Positions 1 to 6,655 of a stretch of DNA of 64,000 bases are shown piece after piece. This DNA comes from an uncultured Pelagibacteraceae bacterium. Lineage in GTDB: Bacteria > Pseudomonadota > Alphaproteobacteria > Pelagibacterales > Pelagibacteraceae. The first letter of the stretch is position 1. Each line of letters starts with the position of its first letter. The notes beneath the pieces were generated by a model that saw only the letters and a program-made list of their open reading frames with translations, was not told where the DNA came from and did not search any database. The stretch lies in NCBI GenBank assembly GCA_902629285.1, contig CACOQN010000006.1, forward strand, positions 1-64,000. Reading direction: 5' to 3'. Made by a program: the position numbers and the translations under genes.

Positions 1-540
1 AAAAGAAAAAGTTGTGTTGTTTCAAGATCATTTGGTAAAAGAATAGAAACTTTCCAGGAATTAAAAGAAGCAGTTGCAAATTATTGTTTAAATGCATCAG
101 AAAAAATTAGATCTGAGTCTTTAGTTGCAAAAGCAATTACAGTTTTTGTTAGGACTAGTCCTTTTCAAAGAAACTTTGGGTATTATTCAAATGCAAAGAC
201 AGTTGATTTTCCAATTGCAACGAACAATAGTATTGAAACAGTTAAGACAGCTATTTCAATTCTTGAAAATATTTTTAAAAATGGTTATCGTTATCAAAAA
301 GCAGGTGTAATGCTTACAGGATTGTCTAATGCTAGTGATAAAACAAATTTATTTACCTCTGAAAAAGATGAAAAAATAAATAGCTTGATGCGATCAATTG
401 ATAACACCAATCACCGATATGGAAGATCTACTTTAAGTGTTGCTAGTGCAGGGGTTCATAAAAAATGGAATATGCGAAGGCAATATTCTTCTAAAATTGA
501 TACAGCTGATTTTTATTGTTTACCAACGATTAGAGCTTAA
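1..540 (+). CDS. umuC: DNA polymerase V catalytic subunit UmuC, C-terminal part (5' end outside window)
   Basis: The frame is open from base 1 to the TAA ending at 540, giving 179 residues that match the C-terminal third of UmuC, the Y-family translesion polymerase used in SOS mutagenesis with UmuD'. Visible landmarks are the little-finger region (SRSFGKRIETFQELKEAV, then VFVRTSPF) and the conserved UmuC tail (KAGVML near the middle, then RYGRSTLSVASAGV and WNMRRQ near the end). The palm and fingers, with the catalytic acidic residues, lie upstream of the window, so activity cannot be judged. Whether umuD precedes it is also out of view. The only downstream feature on this strand is a short AT hairpin. 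The family call is secure; whether it is UmuC or a close ImpB-type paralogue rests on the tail motif. Confidence 0.9.
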   Translation, partial: KRKSCVVSRSFGKRIETFQELKEAVANYCLNASEKIRSESLVAKAITVFVRTSPFQRNFGYYSNAKTVDFPIATNNSIETVKTAISILENIFKNGYRYQKAGVMLTGLSNASDKTNLFTSEKDEKINSLMRSIDNTNHRYGRSTLSVASAGVHKKWNMRRQYSSKIDTADFYCLPTIRA

Positions 541-561
541 TAAAACTTTAAAAAGTTTTTC
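541..561 (+). terminator. possible weak terminator after umuC
   Basis: Right after the umuC stop codon an inverted repeat (AAAACTT, loop TAAA, AAGTTTT) ends in a run of T. The stem is nearly all A-T, so it is weak. It lies in the 39-bp gap between two convergent genes and could act in both directions. In a genome this AT-rich, such a hairpin can occur by chance. Confidence 0.35.
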
Positions 562-579
562 ATACCCTTATAATTTCTA

Positions 580-1449
580 CTATTTAATCTTATCAATATT
601 GTGAATATTTGTTAAAGCATTACTAAATTCCTCAATATTTTCTCTTAAAGCTAAACTAGAAATTGAATATATCATTATCAACAGGAGGACTAATGGTATT
701 GAAGTTATTACTGAAGCATAACTCTTAATAAGCAAAATATAAAAAACTATAAATAAAGCTGATCTAATCAAAACAGTTTTTCTAAAAACACTAATTATTG
801 AAAGTGAATGCTTTAATAAATTAAGTAAACTCATTTGTGATGGGCCATAATATCTTTTTCCCCTAACTGACGGTATTGAAAGAAGATCTTTTTCAACTTT
901 TTTTAATGAACCAGAAAAACTATTCCATGTAGCTTTCTCATCCAGCATCTTTTTAACCGTTGATTTAGATAAACAAGTATAATTACCAAATTTAATTGAT
1001 TTTCCAGTAAATGCTAAAGTTAAAAATTTGTGAAGTTGATAACAAATTTTAAAAAATAAACCCTCAGATCTCTTCACTCTTTCACCTACTATTGTTTTAT
1101 TAAGTGATTGCTCTGAAAGTTGAATAAAATTCTTAATTTCTTCAGGTCTATCCTCGCCATCACCATCCATAGGAATAACAAAGTCAAATTCTTTTTTTTC
1201 AGATATATATTTCAGACCAGATGCAATACATCTTGCATGGCCTCTATTTTCTCTCATATTTATTATCTCTATAGAGCTGATGTTATCTATATTTGGGTAA
1301 GTATCGATTACCTGATGTGATGATGCATCATTTATAACAACTATAGATATCTCGTGATTTAAATCTTTTATTTCAAAATTAAGATTTTCAATTAATAACT
1401 TTAAAGATTGTCTGTCATTATAAATTGGGACTAAAATTACGTATTTCAT
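580..1449 (-). CDS. family 2 glycosyltransferase, membrane-anchored
   Basis: A 289-residue GT-A glycosyltransferase of the polyprenyl-phosphate sugar synthase (DPM1/ArnC-like) type. The N-terminus has the family start (VILVPIYNDRQS) and the NDAS motif near residue 40. The metal and nucleotide-sugar motif MDGDGEDRP lies at about 94-102. Two hydrophobic segments at about 226-270 suggest C-terminal membrane anchoring. It probably transfers a sugar from a nucleotide sugar to undecaprenyl phosphate at the inner face of the cytoplasmic membrane. The upstream gene on the same strand abuts with no gap and encodes a GT-C enzyme of the type that uses such lipid-linked sugars, which supports this role. 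The sugar cannot be predicted. Confidence 0.8.
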   Translation of the reverse strand: MKYVILVPIYNDRQSLKLLIENLNFEIKDLNHEISIVVINDASSHQVIDTYPNIDNISSIEIINMRENRGHARCIASGLKYISEKKEFDFVIPMDGDGEDRPEEIKNFIQLSEQSLNKTIVGERVKRSEGLFFKICYQLHKFLTLAFTGKSIKFGNYTCLSKSTVKKMLDEKATWNSFSGSLKKVEKDLLSIPSVRGKRYYGPSQMSLLNLLKHSLSIISVFRKTVLIRSALFIVFYILLIKSYASVITSIPLVLLLIMIYSISSLALRENIEEFSNALTNIHNIDKIK

Positions 1450-2772
1450 CTATCTTGAACCCACACAAATACTATCAAGACACATGTAGTCTTTCAATTG
1501 ATCGAGTTTTTCTCTCTTAATAGATCCTATCCAGATAGGTCTTGATTTTAAATGATATGACAGATTTCCAGCATTCCATTCATCACCCAAAACAATATTA
1601 ATAGTTGAATTAAATTGTTGATCCCAGGCATATTGGGTTTTGATTGCAATTTCTTTACCTGGATAATCTGTTCTCTTATCATCTTGTGAAATTGATACGT
1701 ACGAGTAAAGTGCTGGAGATAAAAAGAAAAAAAAAACAAATCCAATCATAAATGGTTTTAGTTTTTTTAAATTAATTTGAGCTTGAAATAAATAAACAAT
1801 GAAAGTTCCTGAAAATAAATAAAATGGCGTCAGCCACATTGTTCTAATTTTTGACCCAGTTATCAAAGAAGTTAAGAACATTAAAATTATTGGTAAAAAA
1901 TTTATTGTTAATAAAAAAAGTAGATTCTTATCTTTTAAATTCAACTTAAATTTAAATTTTTTTACTAATAACCAAATTAAGACAATGAATGGAATTAAAA
2001 TTCCAATTTGCTTAAGTATAAATATTAAAGAATTATAAATATGATCGAAAAAGTTAGATTGCTCTAAACCAGTTCTAGCTAATCCATAAGCAAAAGTAAT
2101 AAACTCGTTATCATTTAACCAAATAAAATGTGGGATTAAAATAACAAAAAAAACTTCAAACGATATTAAATATTTAAAATCAAACTTTTTTACTTTTTTA
2201 ATAAAAATTAAATAAATAAATAGAAGATCAATTGAAACTAATAAATAGATAAATAAATATTTAGACAAAAAACCTAAAGCTGCAAATAAACCTACAAAAA
2301 AACAGTCAAAAAATTTTATATCTTTGGTATTATAAATTTTCCAAGAATAATAAACTGTTAATGACCAAAAAGGTAACTGACATACATTTACATTAAATTC
2401 TGGACTAGTGAAATTATAGAAATAAATTGACTCAAGTAACAGAACAGAAATTAAACCTAATATATTATTATTAAATAATTCATTTGAAAATTTAAAAACA
2501 TAATAAAAAGAAATAATTACAAATATTTGACTTAACAAGTAATAAACCCAATCTTGTGGTCCAAAAATTTGATAAAAAACTTCTGGAAAAAAAGCACTCA
2601 TAGGTGGATGTTTATTAAAACCCCAATCTAAATTACTTCCCCAAGCTAACGCTTCGATTGTATCCAAAGGTAAATTATGATTTGTAATAGATGGAATCAA
2701 AGTCCAAAAAATTAAATGAGATATTGTAAAAATATAAAAAGCATTATGAATATTTTTGTTATTAATAGTCAT
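1450..2772 (-). CDS. GT39/ArnT-like membrane glycosyltransferase
   Basis: A 440-residue protein with roughly ten membrane segments. It carries the PMT/ArnT signature near the N-terminus: D37 and E40 in a periplasmic loop (DTIEALAWG), followed by GFNKHPPMSA at 51-60. Such GT-C enzymes take a sugar from a polyprenyl-phosphate donor and add it to lipid A, protein or glycan on the periplasmic side. The C-terminal soluble tail (VLGDEWNAGNLSYHL) resembles the periplasmic tail of this family. It is directly followed (0 bp) by the GT2 gene that would make its lipid-linked donor, so the two form a two-gene operon. It diverges from dksA across 78 bp. Acceptor and sugar are unknown. Confidence 0.75.
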   Translation of the reverse strand: MTINNKNIHNAFYIFTISHLIFWTLIPSITNHNLPLDTIEALAWGSNLDWGFNKHPPMSAFFPEVFYQIFGPQDWVYYLLSQIFVIISFYYVFKFSNELFNNNILGLISVLLLESIYFYNFTSPEFNVNVCQLPFWSLTVYYSWKIYNTKDIKFFDCFFVGLFAALGFLSKYLFIYLLVSIDLLFIYLIFIKKVKKFDFKYLISFEVFFVILIPHFIWLNDNEFITFAYGLARTGLEQSNFFDHIYNSLIFILKQIGILIPFIVLIWLLVKKFKFKLNLKDKNLLFLLTINFLPIILMFLTSLITGSKIRTMWLTPFYLFSGTFIVYLFQAQINLKKLKPFMIGFVFFFFLSPALYSYVSISQDDKRTDYPGKEIAIKTQYAWDQQFNSTINIVLGDEWNAGNLSYHLKSRPIWIGSIKREKLDQLKDYMCLDSICVGSR

Positions 2773-2801
2773 TTATAAATATTTATATCAATTAAGCTTG
2801 C

Positions 2802-2829
2802 TTGACACCCCTAATTTGCTGAATATACT
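2802..2829 (+). promoter_or_regulatory. sigma70 promoter of dksA
   Basis: A consensus -35 TTGACA (2802-2807) is separated by 16 bp from a near-consensus -10 TATACT (2824-2829). Transcription would start near 2836, leaving a leader of about 15 nt before the dksA ATG at 2851. It is one of the clearest housekeeping promoters in the window. No good Shine-Dalgarno is visible in the short leader. Confidence 0.8.
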
Positions 2830-2850
2830 GCGAGCGATTAAAATTAAGCT

Positions 2851-3366
2851 ATGCCTAAGACTGCGAAAGCAAAAAAAAAAACATCTAAACCTAAATCTAA
2901 AGTTGTAAGCAAACCTAAGAAAGTCACAGCTAAAGTAGTTTCAAAAGGTCCAATAAAAATTTCAAAAACTTATATACCTAAAGAAACAGAAAAATATATG
3001 TGTGAAAAACATAAAGTATATTTCAGAATTAGACTTACAGAATGGAAAAAAGAACTAATTAAAGCTAACAACGAAGCTCTTTATAACGGAAGTATGGATG
3101 ATAATAATATTTCTGCAGATATTGTTGATCAAGCAAACTCCTATATTGACAGCAATGTTGAGATGAAAGCAATCAACAGACAAATTAAATTAATTTCTGA
3201 AATTGATAAAGCTTTAATGAGAATAAGACAAGACACTTATGGTTATTGTTTAGATACAGCAGAACCAATTGGGTTAAAAAGATTAATGGCAAGACCTGTT
3301 GCTAAATATACAATTGCAGCACAAGAAAAGCATGAAAAAGATGAAAAAGTTCATGCAGATGATTAA
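2851..3366 (+). CDS. dksA: DksA/TraR-family RNA polymerase-binding transcription factor
   Basis: 171 residues. DksA binds the RNA polymerase secondary channel and works with ppGpp to adjust stable-RNA and biosynthetic promoters. Residues about 45-125 form the coiled-coil part, with acidic residues near the hairpin tip (SMDDNNISADIVDQAN). The C-terminal motif is YGYCLDTAEPIGLKRLMARP (about 131-150). Of the four zinc-finger cysteines only C133 remains there; the only other Cys is C51. Zinc binding is therefore probably lost, as in other alphaproteobacterial DksA proteins. The first ~37 residues are a Lys-rich extension (AKKKTSKPKSK and similar), absent from E. coli DksA. It has its own sigma70 promoter. 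Two very small membrane ORFs follow at 6 bp. Confidence 0.9.
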   Translation: MPKTAKAKKKTSKPKSKVVSKPKKVTAKVVSKGPIKISKTYIPKETEKYMCEKHKVYFRIRLTEWKKELIKANNEALYNGSMDDNNISADIVDQANSYIDSNVEMKAINRQIKLISEIDKALMRIRQDTYGYCLDTAEPIGLKRLMARPVAKYTIAAQEKHEKDEKVHADD

Positions 3367-3371
3367 AAAAA

Positions 3372-3488
3372 ATGAAAAAAAAAATCTCTAAACAAAAATC
3401 AATATCTTTTCTTTTTGCAAAAAAATATATTTACTTTTACTATCCATTTTTTTGGATTTTATTGTTGTTATACTTATTTCTTAAATGA
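3372..3488 (+). CDS. small membrane protein (38 aa), unrecognised
   Basis: A short ORF beginning 6 bp after the dksA stop. It encodes about 38 residues: a basic start (MKKKISKQKS) followed by one aromatic and Leu-rich hydrophobic stretch (about residues 19-37) containing YYPFFWILLLLYLF. It fits a single-pass membrane microprotein with the basic end in the cytoplasm. Its stop overlaps the start of the next small ORF by ATGA, which suggests coupled translation. Expression from the dksA promoter is likely by position. There is no recognisable family. Composition alone could produce such an ORF in AT-rich DNA, so reality depends on conservation. Confidence 0.45.
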   Translation: MKKKISKQKSISFLFAKKYIYFYYPFFWILLLLYLFLK

Positions 3489-3580
3489 ATAAAAAATTAA
3501 TATTAATTATAATAATTATTGTTGCGATTGAATTCTCAGGTTACGGAATTTTAAGCACACTTTATAGATTATTTGGATAA
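3485..3580 (+). CDS. small membrane protein (31 aa), unrecognised
   Basis: A 31-residue ORF whose ATG overlaps the stop of the preceding small ORF (ATGA). It has a basic start (MNKK), an Ile/Leu-rich hydrophobic core, then a conserved-looking tail (GYGILSTLYRLFG). It resembles a signal-anchor-like single-pass microprotein. It ends 6 bp before the convergent GST gene. Its location in a small dksA-led transcript is the only functional clue. I recognise no family. Confidence 0.45.
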   Translation: MNKKLILIIIIIVAIEFSGYGILSTLYRLFG

Positions 3581-3586
3581 AGTTAT

Positions 3587-4213
3587 CTATGGTTTTGGAA
3601 TTTTAGCATCCTTGTCCATAAAACTATAACCTTTAACCACTGCTTCACGTTCAGCTATTTCTAAGTACCATCTATAGAGGTTTTTATAATTTTTTAGCCC
3701 TATATCATGCCACTCATGTCTTGCGATCCAAGGCCAAGTTGCAATATCAGCAATTGTGTAATTATGACCCGCAAGAAATTTGGAGTTATTTAATCTAGTA
3801 TCTAATTCTCCATAAATTCTTTTTGCAATTTTAAAATATCTTTCTTCACCAAATTGACTCTTACCTGGATTGTAATGATGGAACTGATGATGTTGACCTA
3901 TCATAGGCCCTATTGTTCCCATTTGAGCCATGAGCCATTGGTTAATTGTAAGTTTATCTTTTTCATTATAAAATTTTTTACTTTTGTCACCCAGATACAT
4001 AAGTATTGCACCAGACTCAAAAATGCTTTGGTTGTTATCATGATCTATTATCACAGGAATTTTTCCAAAAGGGCTTATTTTTAAAAACTCAAACTTGAAT
4101 TGCTCATCTTTACCTATATCAACTTTGGTTACTTTATATTCATAACCTATTTCCTCTAGCATAATACTTATTTTCCATCCATTGGGTGTGTTAGCTGAGA
4201 ATAACTCAATCAC
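3587..4213 (-). CDS. glutathione S-transferase family protein (YfcG/Nu-class-like)
   Basis: 208 residues with a thioredoxin-fold N-terminal domain (about 1-80) and an alpha-helical GST C-terminal domain. The N-terminal active-site turn reads ANTPNGWK (7-14), the cis-Pro motif is GKIPVI (50-55) and the glutathione-binding pair is E66-S67 (FESGAIL). The overall pattern, including GPMIGQHHQFHHYNPG and YTIADIATWPW, matches E. coli YfcG/YghU, which act as glutathione-dependent disulfide-bond reductases rather than classic conjugating GSTs. The start overlaps the FNR gene end by 8 bp, so it belongs to the ferredoxin/FNR transcription unit and may help thiol redox balance. Substrate unknown. Confidence 0.85.
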   Translation of the reverse strand: MIELFSANTPNGWKISIMLEEIGYEYKVTKVDIGKDEQFKFEFLKISPFGKIPVIIDHDNNQSIFESGAILMYLGDKSKKFYNEKDKLTINQWLMAQMGTIGPMIGQHHQFHHYNPGKSQFGEERYFKIAKRIYGELDTRLNNSKFLAGHNYTIADIATWPWIARHEWHDIGLKNYKNLYRWYLEIAEREAVVKGYSFMDKDAKIPKP

Positions 4214-5225
4214 TTTTTACACCAAGTCTGTCTTTAATAGTTTTAGATGATGTTGTGAATTCAAATCTATATTTTTCATTAGGTCTTGCTAATTTAAAAC
4301 ATGCTCTAGCTGCAAGAGCACCCTCGTGAAATCCTGATAGAATAAGTTTTAATTTTCCTGGATAGGAACATATATCTCCAACAGCATAAATCCCTTTTTG
4401 GTTTGTCTCAAATTTTTCAGTGTCAACAGCTACTGTTTTTTTATCAATATTTAGTCCCCAATCTGCAATTGGACCAAGTTGCATAATTAAACCAAAAAAC
4501 CCTAGAGCAAAATCTGTCTTGATTGTTTTGATTTCTTTACTGTCATGTTTTATTTCTATACTTTCTAAATTATCGTTACCAATAACATTTGTGAGTTGGT
4601 ATTTAGTATATAAATTAATTTTTCCTGATTTAGCAAGCTCATGAACTTTATCGACAGTTGCCTGTGCACCTCTAAAATCATCACGCCTATGTACCAAATT
4701 CACCTTAGATGATTTTGATAGCTCTACCGCCCAATCTAAAGCACTATCGCCTCCACCAAATATCGACACCGTTTTTCCTTCAAATATCGTCTTATCTTTT
4801 ACAGAGTAAAATATTGATTTATTTTCAAATTTTTCACATTCTTTTGGAGAAAATTTTCTAGGTTCGAAAGAGCCTACTCCTCCTGCAATTATAACGTTGG
4901 GTGTTAAAAAAGTTTTACCTAAATTTGTTTTTACAAACCAATTCTCACCCTCTTTTTTAACTTCATCTACTCTTTCTCCTAAATGAGTTTTTATATTAAA
5001 TGGTTTAATTTGATTAATTAAATTATTAGTAAGTTCTTCCCCTGTGCATTCAGGAACTGCTGGTATATCATAAATAGGTTTATCAGGATAAAGTTCTATA
5101 CACTGTCCACCGATTTTATCTAAGTTGTCTACTATCTCACAGTCCAAACCAATTAATTTAAGTTGGTGAGCCGTAAACAAACCTGTTGGTCCAGCTCCAA
5201 TTATTAATGCATCTGTTTTATTCAT
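4206..5225 (-). CDS. ferredoxin-NADP+ reductase, thioredoxin-reductase-like type
   Basis: 339 residues of two-dinucleotide-binding-domain flavoprotein. The FAD motif GAGPTGLF is at 10-17 and the NADP motif FGGGDSALDWA is at about 156-166. A C-terminal FAD motif (YAVGDICSYPGKLKLI) is also present. The redox CxxC of thioredoxin reductase is absent, which is the mark of the TrxR-like ferredoxin-NADP reductases. The enzyme passes electrons between NADPH and ferredoxin. The 2Fe-2S ferredoxin gene lies 2 bp upstream, a ready partner, and proteorhodopsin lies just before that. A GST follows with an 8-bp overlap. Confidence 0.9.
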   Translation of the reverse strand: MNKTDALIIGAGPTGLFTAHQLKLIGLDCEIVDNLDKIGGQCIELYPDKPIYDIPAVPECTGEELTNNLINQIKPFNIKTHLGERVDEVKKEGENWFVKTNLGKTFLTPNVIIAGGVGSFEPRKFSPKECEKFENKSIFYSVKDKTIFEGKTVSIFGGGDSALDWAVELSKSSKVNLVHRRDDFRGAQATVDKVHELAKSGKINLYTKYQLTNVIGNDNLESIEIKHDSKEIKTIKTDFALGFFGLIMQLGPIADWGLNIDKKTVAVDTEKFETNQKGIYAVGDICSYPGKLKLILSGFHEGALAARACFKLARPNEKYRFEFTTSSKTIKDRLGVKSD

Positions 5226-5227
5226 AA

Positions 5228-5548
5228 TTAACTTTGTTTTGATGGAATATTAACTACCAGTCCATCTAACTCATCAGAAACAATTATCTGACAACTCAAT
5301 CTACTATTTTTTTTTGGTTCAAAAGCCATATCAAGCATATCTTCCTCACCGTCATCTTTTTGAGGTAGTTTGTCAATCCAAGCTTCATCAACATAAACAT
5401 GACACGTTGCACATGCCATACCACCACCACAATCTGCATCAATGCCTGGAATGTCATTTTGAACAGCACCTTCCATTACAGTTAGACCATTCTGAACCTC
5501 AATAGAATGGGTTTTATTGTCATGGGTATTATAAATTATTTTGGGCAT
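5228..5548 (-). CDS. 2Fe-2S ferredoxin, adrenodoxin type
   Basis: 106 residues. The cluster ligands are C40, C46, C49 and C86, in the CX5CX2C...C pattern of adrenodoxin/FdVI ferredoxins ([16 protein letters not shown]). The ATG at 5548 was chosen over a longer in-frame start at 5629. The extra 27 residues are hydrophobic, unlike the family, and their coding sequence would begin inside the spacer next to the proteorhodopsin terminator. The protein is a small cytoplasmic electron carrier. The reductase follows at 2 bp. It lies downstream of proteorhodopsin but behind a strong hairpin, so it may be transcribed from its own promoter in 5549-5613 or by read-through. Confidence 0.92.
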   Translation of the reverse strand: MPKIIYNTHDNKTHSIEVQNGLTVMEGAVQNDIPGIDADCGGGMACATCHVYVDEAWIDKLPQKDDGEEDMLDMAFEPKKNSRLSCQIIVSDELDGLVVNIPSKQS

Positions 5549-5613
5549 TAAATATTTATAAACACTTAGTAGAAGAGAACAAGTATATATAAGCTCTCTT
5601 AAGTTTTTATAGG

Positions 5614-5651
5614 CAAAAAAAAAGGGCAAGTATTAAGAATACCTGCCCTTA
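5614..5651 (-). terminator. rho-independent terminator of proteorhodopsin
   Basis: Reading the minus strand, a stem of AAGGGCAGGTATT pairs with AATACTTGCCCTT (one G-T wobble) around a CTT loop. A run of nine T follows at once. It starts 22 bp after the proteorhodopsin stop. It is by far the strongest terminator in the window and would separate abundant proteorhodopsin mRNA from the ferredoxin/FNR genes behind it. Confidence 0.92.
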
Positions 5652-5672
5652 ATTTAATTTTTTAAAAGTTTA

Positions 5673-6446
5673 TTACTTTGCTCTTCTTCCGCTTGAACTA
5701 GTTGCAGCAGCCCAAATTACTAGACCAAATGCAATTTTGTTAATGAAGTCAGCTAAGTTGTAAACTACGTTAAGTGAGTCAGCATCTACTCCACCTGTTA
5801 GGTAACCAAATACATAACCTAATGGGTAAATTGCCCAACCTACTGTAACGATCATTCTCATTGCTCCGAATGCAGTTACAAGAGCTTTGTTACCACTCTT
5901 CGATGCAGCTTTTCCAGCTTCACCTGAGAATACTTCATAAAGAATGTATACCCAACCTGCCATTCCGATGATGAAACCAAGTGTAGCGTTGATATAACCT
6001 GCTTCACCTAAGTATCCACCAATTAGCATTACTAATGAACCGATTAACAATCTCCAGAACATTCCAGAGTTTGCTTTGTTAATAGCTGCTAGAATTAAAT
6101 AGAATTCTACCATCTGTAACGGCACAGTTATTAACCAGTCAATGTATCTGTAAACAGTTGGCGAGTCTCCAGTAGCAACCCATACTTCTCTCATGTACAT
6201 GTAGTGTATGAATGCGATACCAGTTACTAGACCAGCAACAATAACTGATGTTCTCCAGCCTGATGCGACGTTGCCAGCTTCCATGAAAAAGAAAGCAGTA
6301 GCTGCTAACATTCCCATAGAGATAACCCAGAATGAAATTCCTACGAAGTCATCTTGGCTCAACATCGTTGCGTCTGCTGCAATAGCTATACCTGAAAAAC
6401 CTATCAAGGCCATAGCTGCTAAAGCAAACAGTTTAAGTTTTTTCAT
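5673..6446 (-). CDS. proteorhodopsin, light-driven proton pump, blue-absorbing type
   Basis: 257 residues: a signal peptide (about 1-23, ending AIAADA) and seven helices. Functional residues by alignment to known proteorhodopsins are D103 (proton acceptor, RYIDWL), E114 (proton donor, VEFYLIL), K237 (retinal Schiff base, NLADFINKIAFG) and H81. The spectral-tuning position (105 in the reference numbering) is Q111, in VPLQMVEF, which predicts blue absorption. The protein exports protons across the cytoplasmic membrane in light. A strong Shine-Dalgarno (GAGGGAG) sits 6 nt before the ATG and a strong terminator follows. Both fit a highly expressed single gene. No carotenoid or retinal gene lies nearby. 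Confidence 0.98.
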   Translation of the reverse strand: MKKLKLFALAAMALIGFSGIAIAADATMLSQDDFVGISFWVISMGMLAATAFFFMEAGNVASGWRTSVIVAGLVTGIAFIHYMYMREVWVATGDSPTVYRYIDWLITVPLQMVEFYLILAAINKANSGMFWRLLIGSLVMLIGGYLGEAGYINATLGFIIGMAGWVYILYEVFSGEAGKAASKSGNKALVTAFGAMRMIVTVGWAIYPLGYVFGYLTGGVDADSLNVVYNLADFINKIAFGLVIWAAATSSSGRRAK

Positions 6447-6452
6447 AAAAAA

Positions 6453-6459
6453 CTCCCTC
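6453..6459 (-). promoter_or_regulatory. strong ribosome-binding site of proteorhodopsin
   Basis: On the minus strand GAGGGAG lies 6 nt before the ATG at 6446. Most genes here have weak or absent Shine-Dalgarno signals, so this one stands out and fixes the start codon. Confidence 0.85.
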
Positions 6460-6476
6460 TTCGTTAGTTTTTATTT

Positions 6477-6490
6477 AGTTTATATAAACT
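6477..6490. other. 14-bp perfect palindrome upstream of proteorhodopsin
   Basis: AGTTTATATAAACT is a perfect inverted repeat 31-44 bp upstream of the proteorhodopsin ATG, inside the 209-bp gap shared with the divergent acyl-CoA synthetase gene. It could contain the -10 region or an operator. No convincing -35/-10 pair at standard spacing could be fixed. Apart from this and the RBS, nothing else in 6447-6655 is recognisable. Confidence 0.45.
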
Positions 6491-6655
6491 AGACTTAAGT
6501 TACCCTAAGCCAATTTCGAGGTTAAATAGCAAATTAAAATAGATAAATGAAGACTTAATTGTGACTTATTCTCATTGATTTTACTTAATTTTTAAAATTA
6601 AATACAATTTACAAGTTAAAAATCAAAAAAAATAAAGAATTCGAATCAAATTTAT

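Noticed and set aside
125..310. 61-codon open frame at the left end, possible frameshift in umuC
   Set aside because: The true umuC frame is open from base 1 to 540 without a break, so this is an out-of-frame shadow.
5549..5629. 27-codon N-terminal extension of the ferredoxin
   Set aside because: Hydrophobic residues unlike the family; the ATG at 5548 gives the standard start.
6208..6492. 94-codon open frame opposite the proteorhodopsin start
   Set aside because: Shadow of the conserved proteorhodopsin reading frame.
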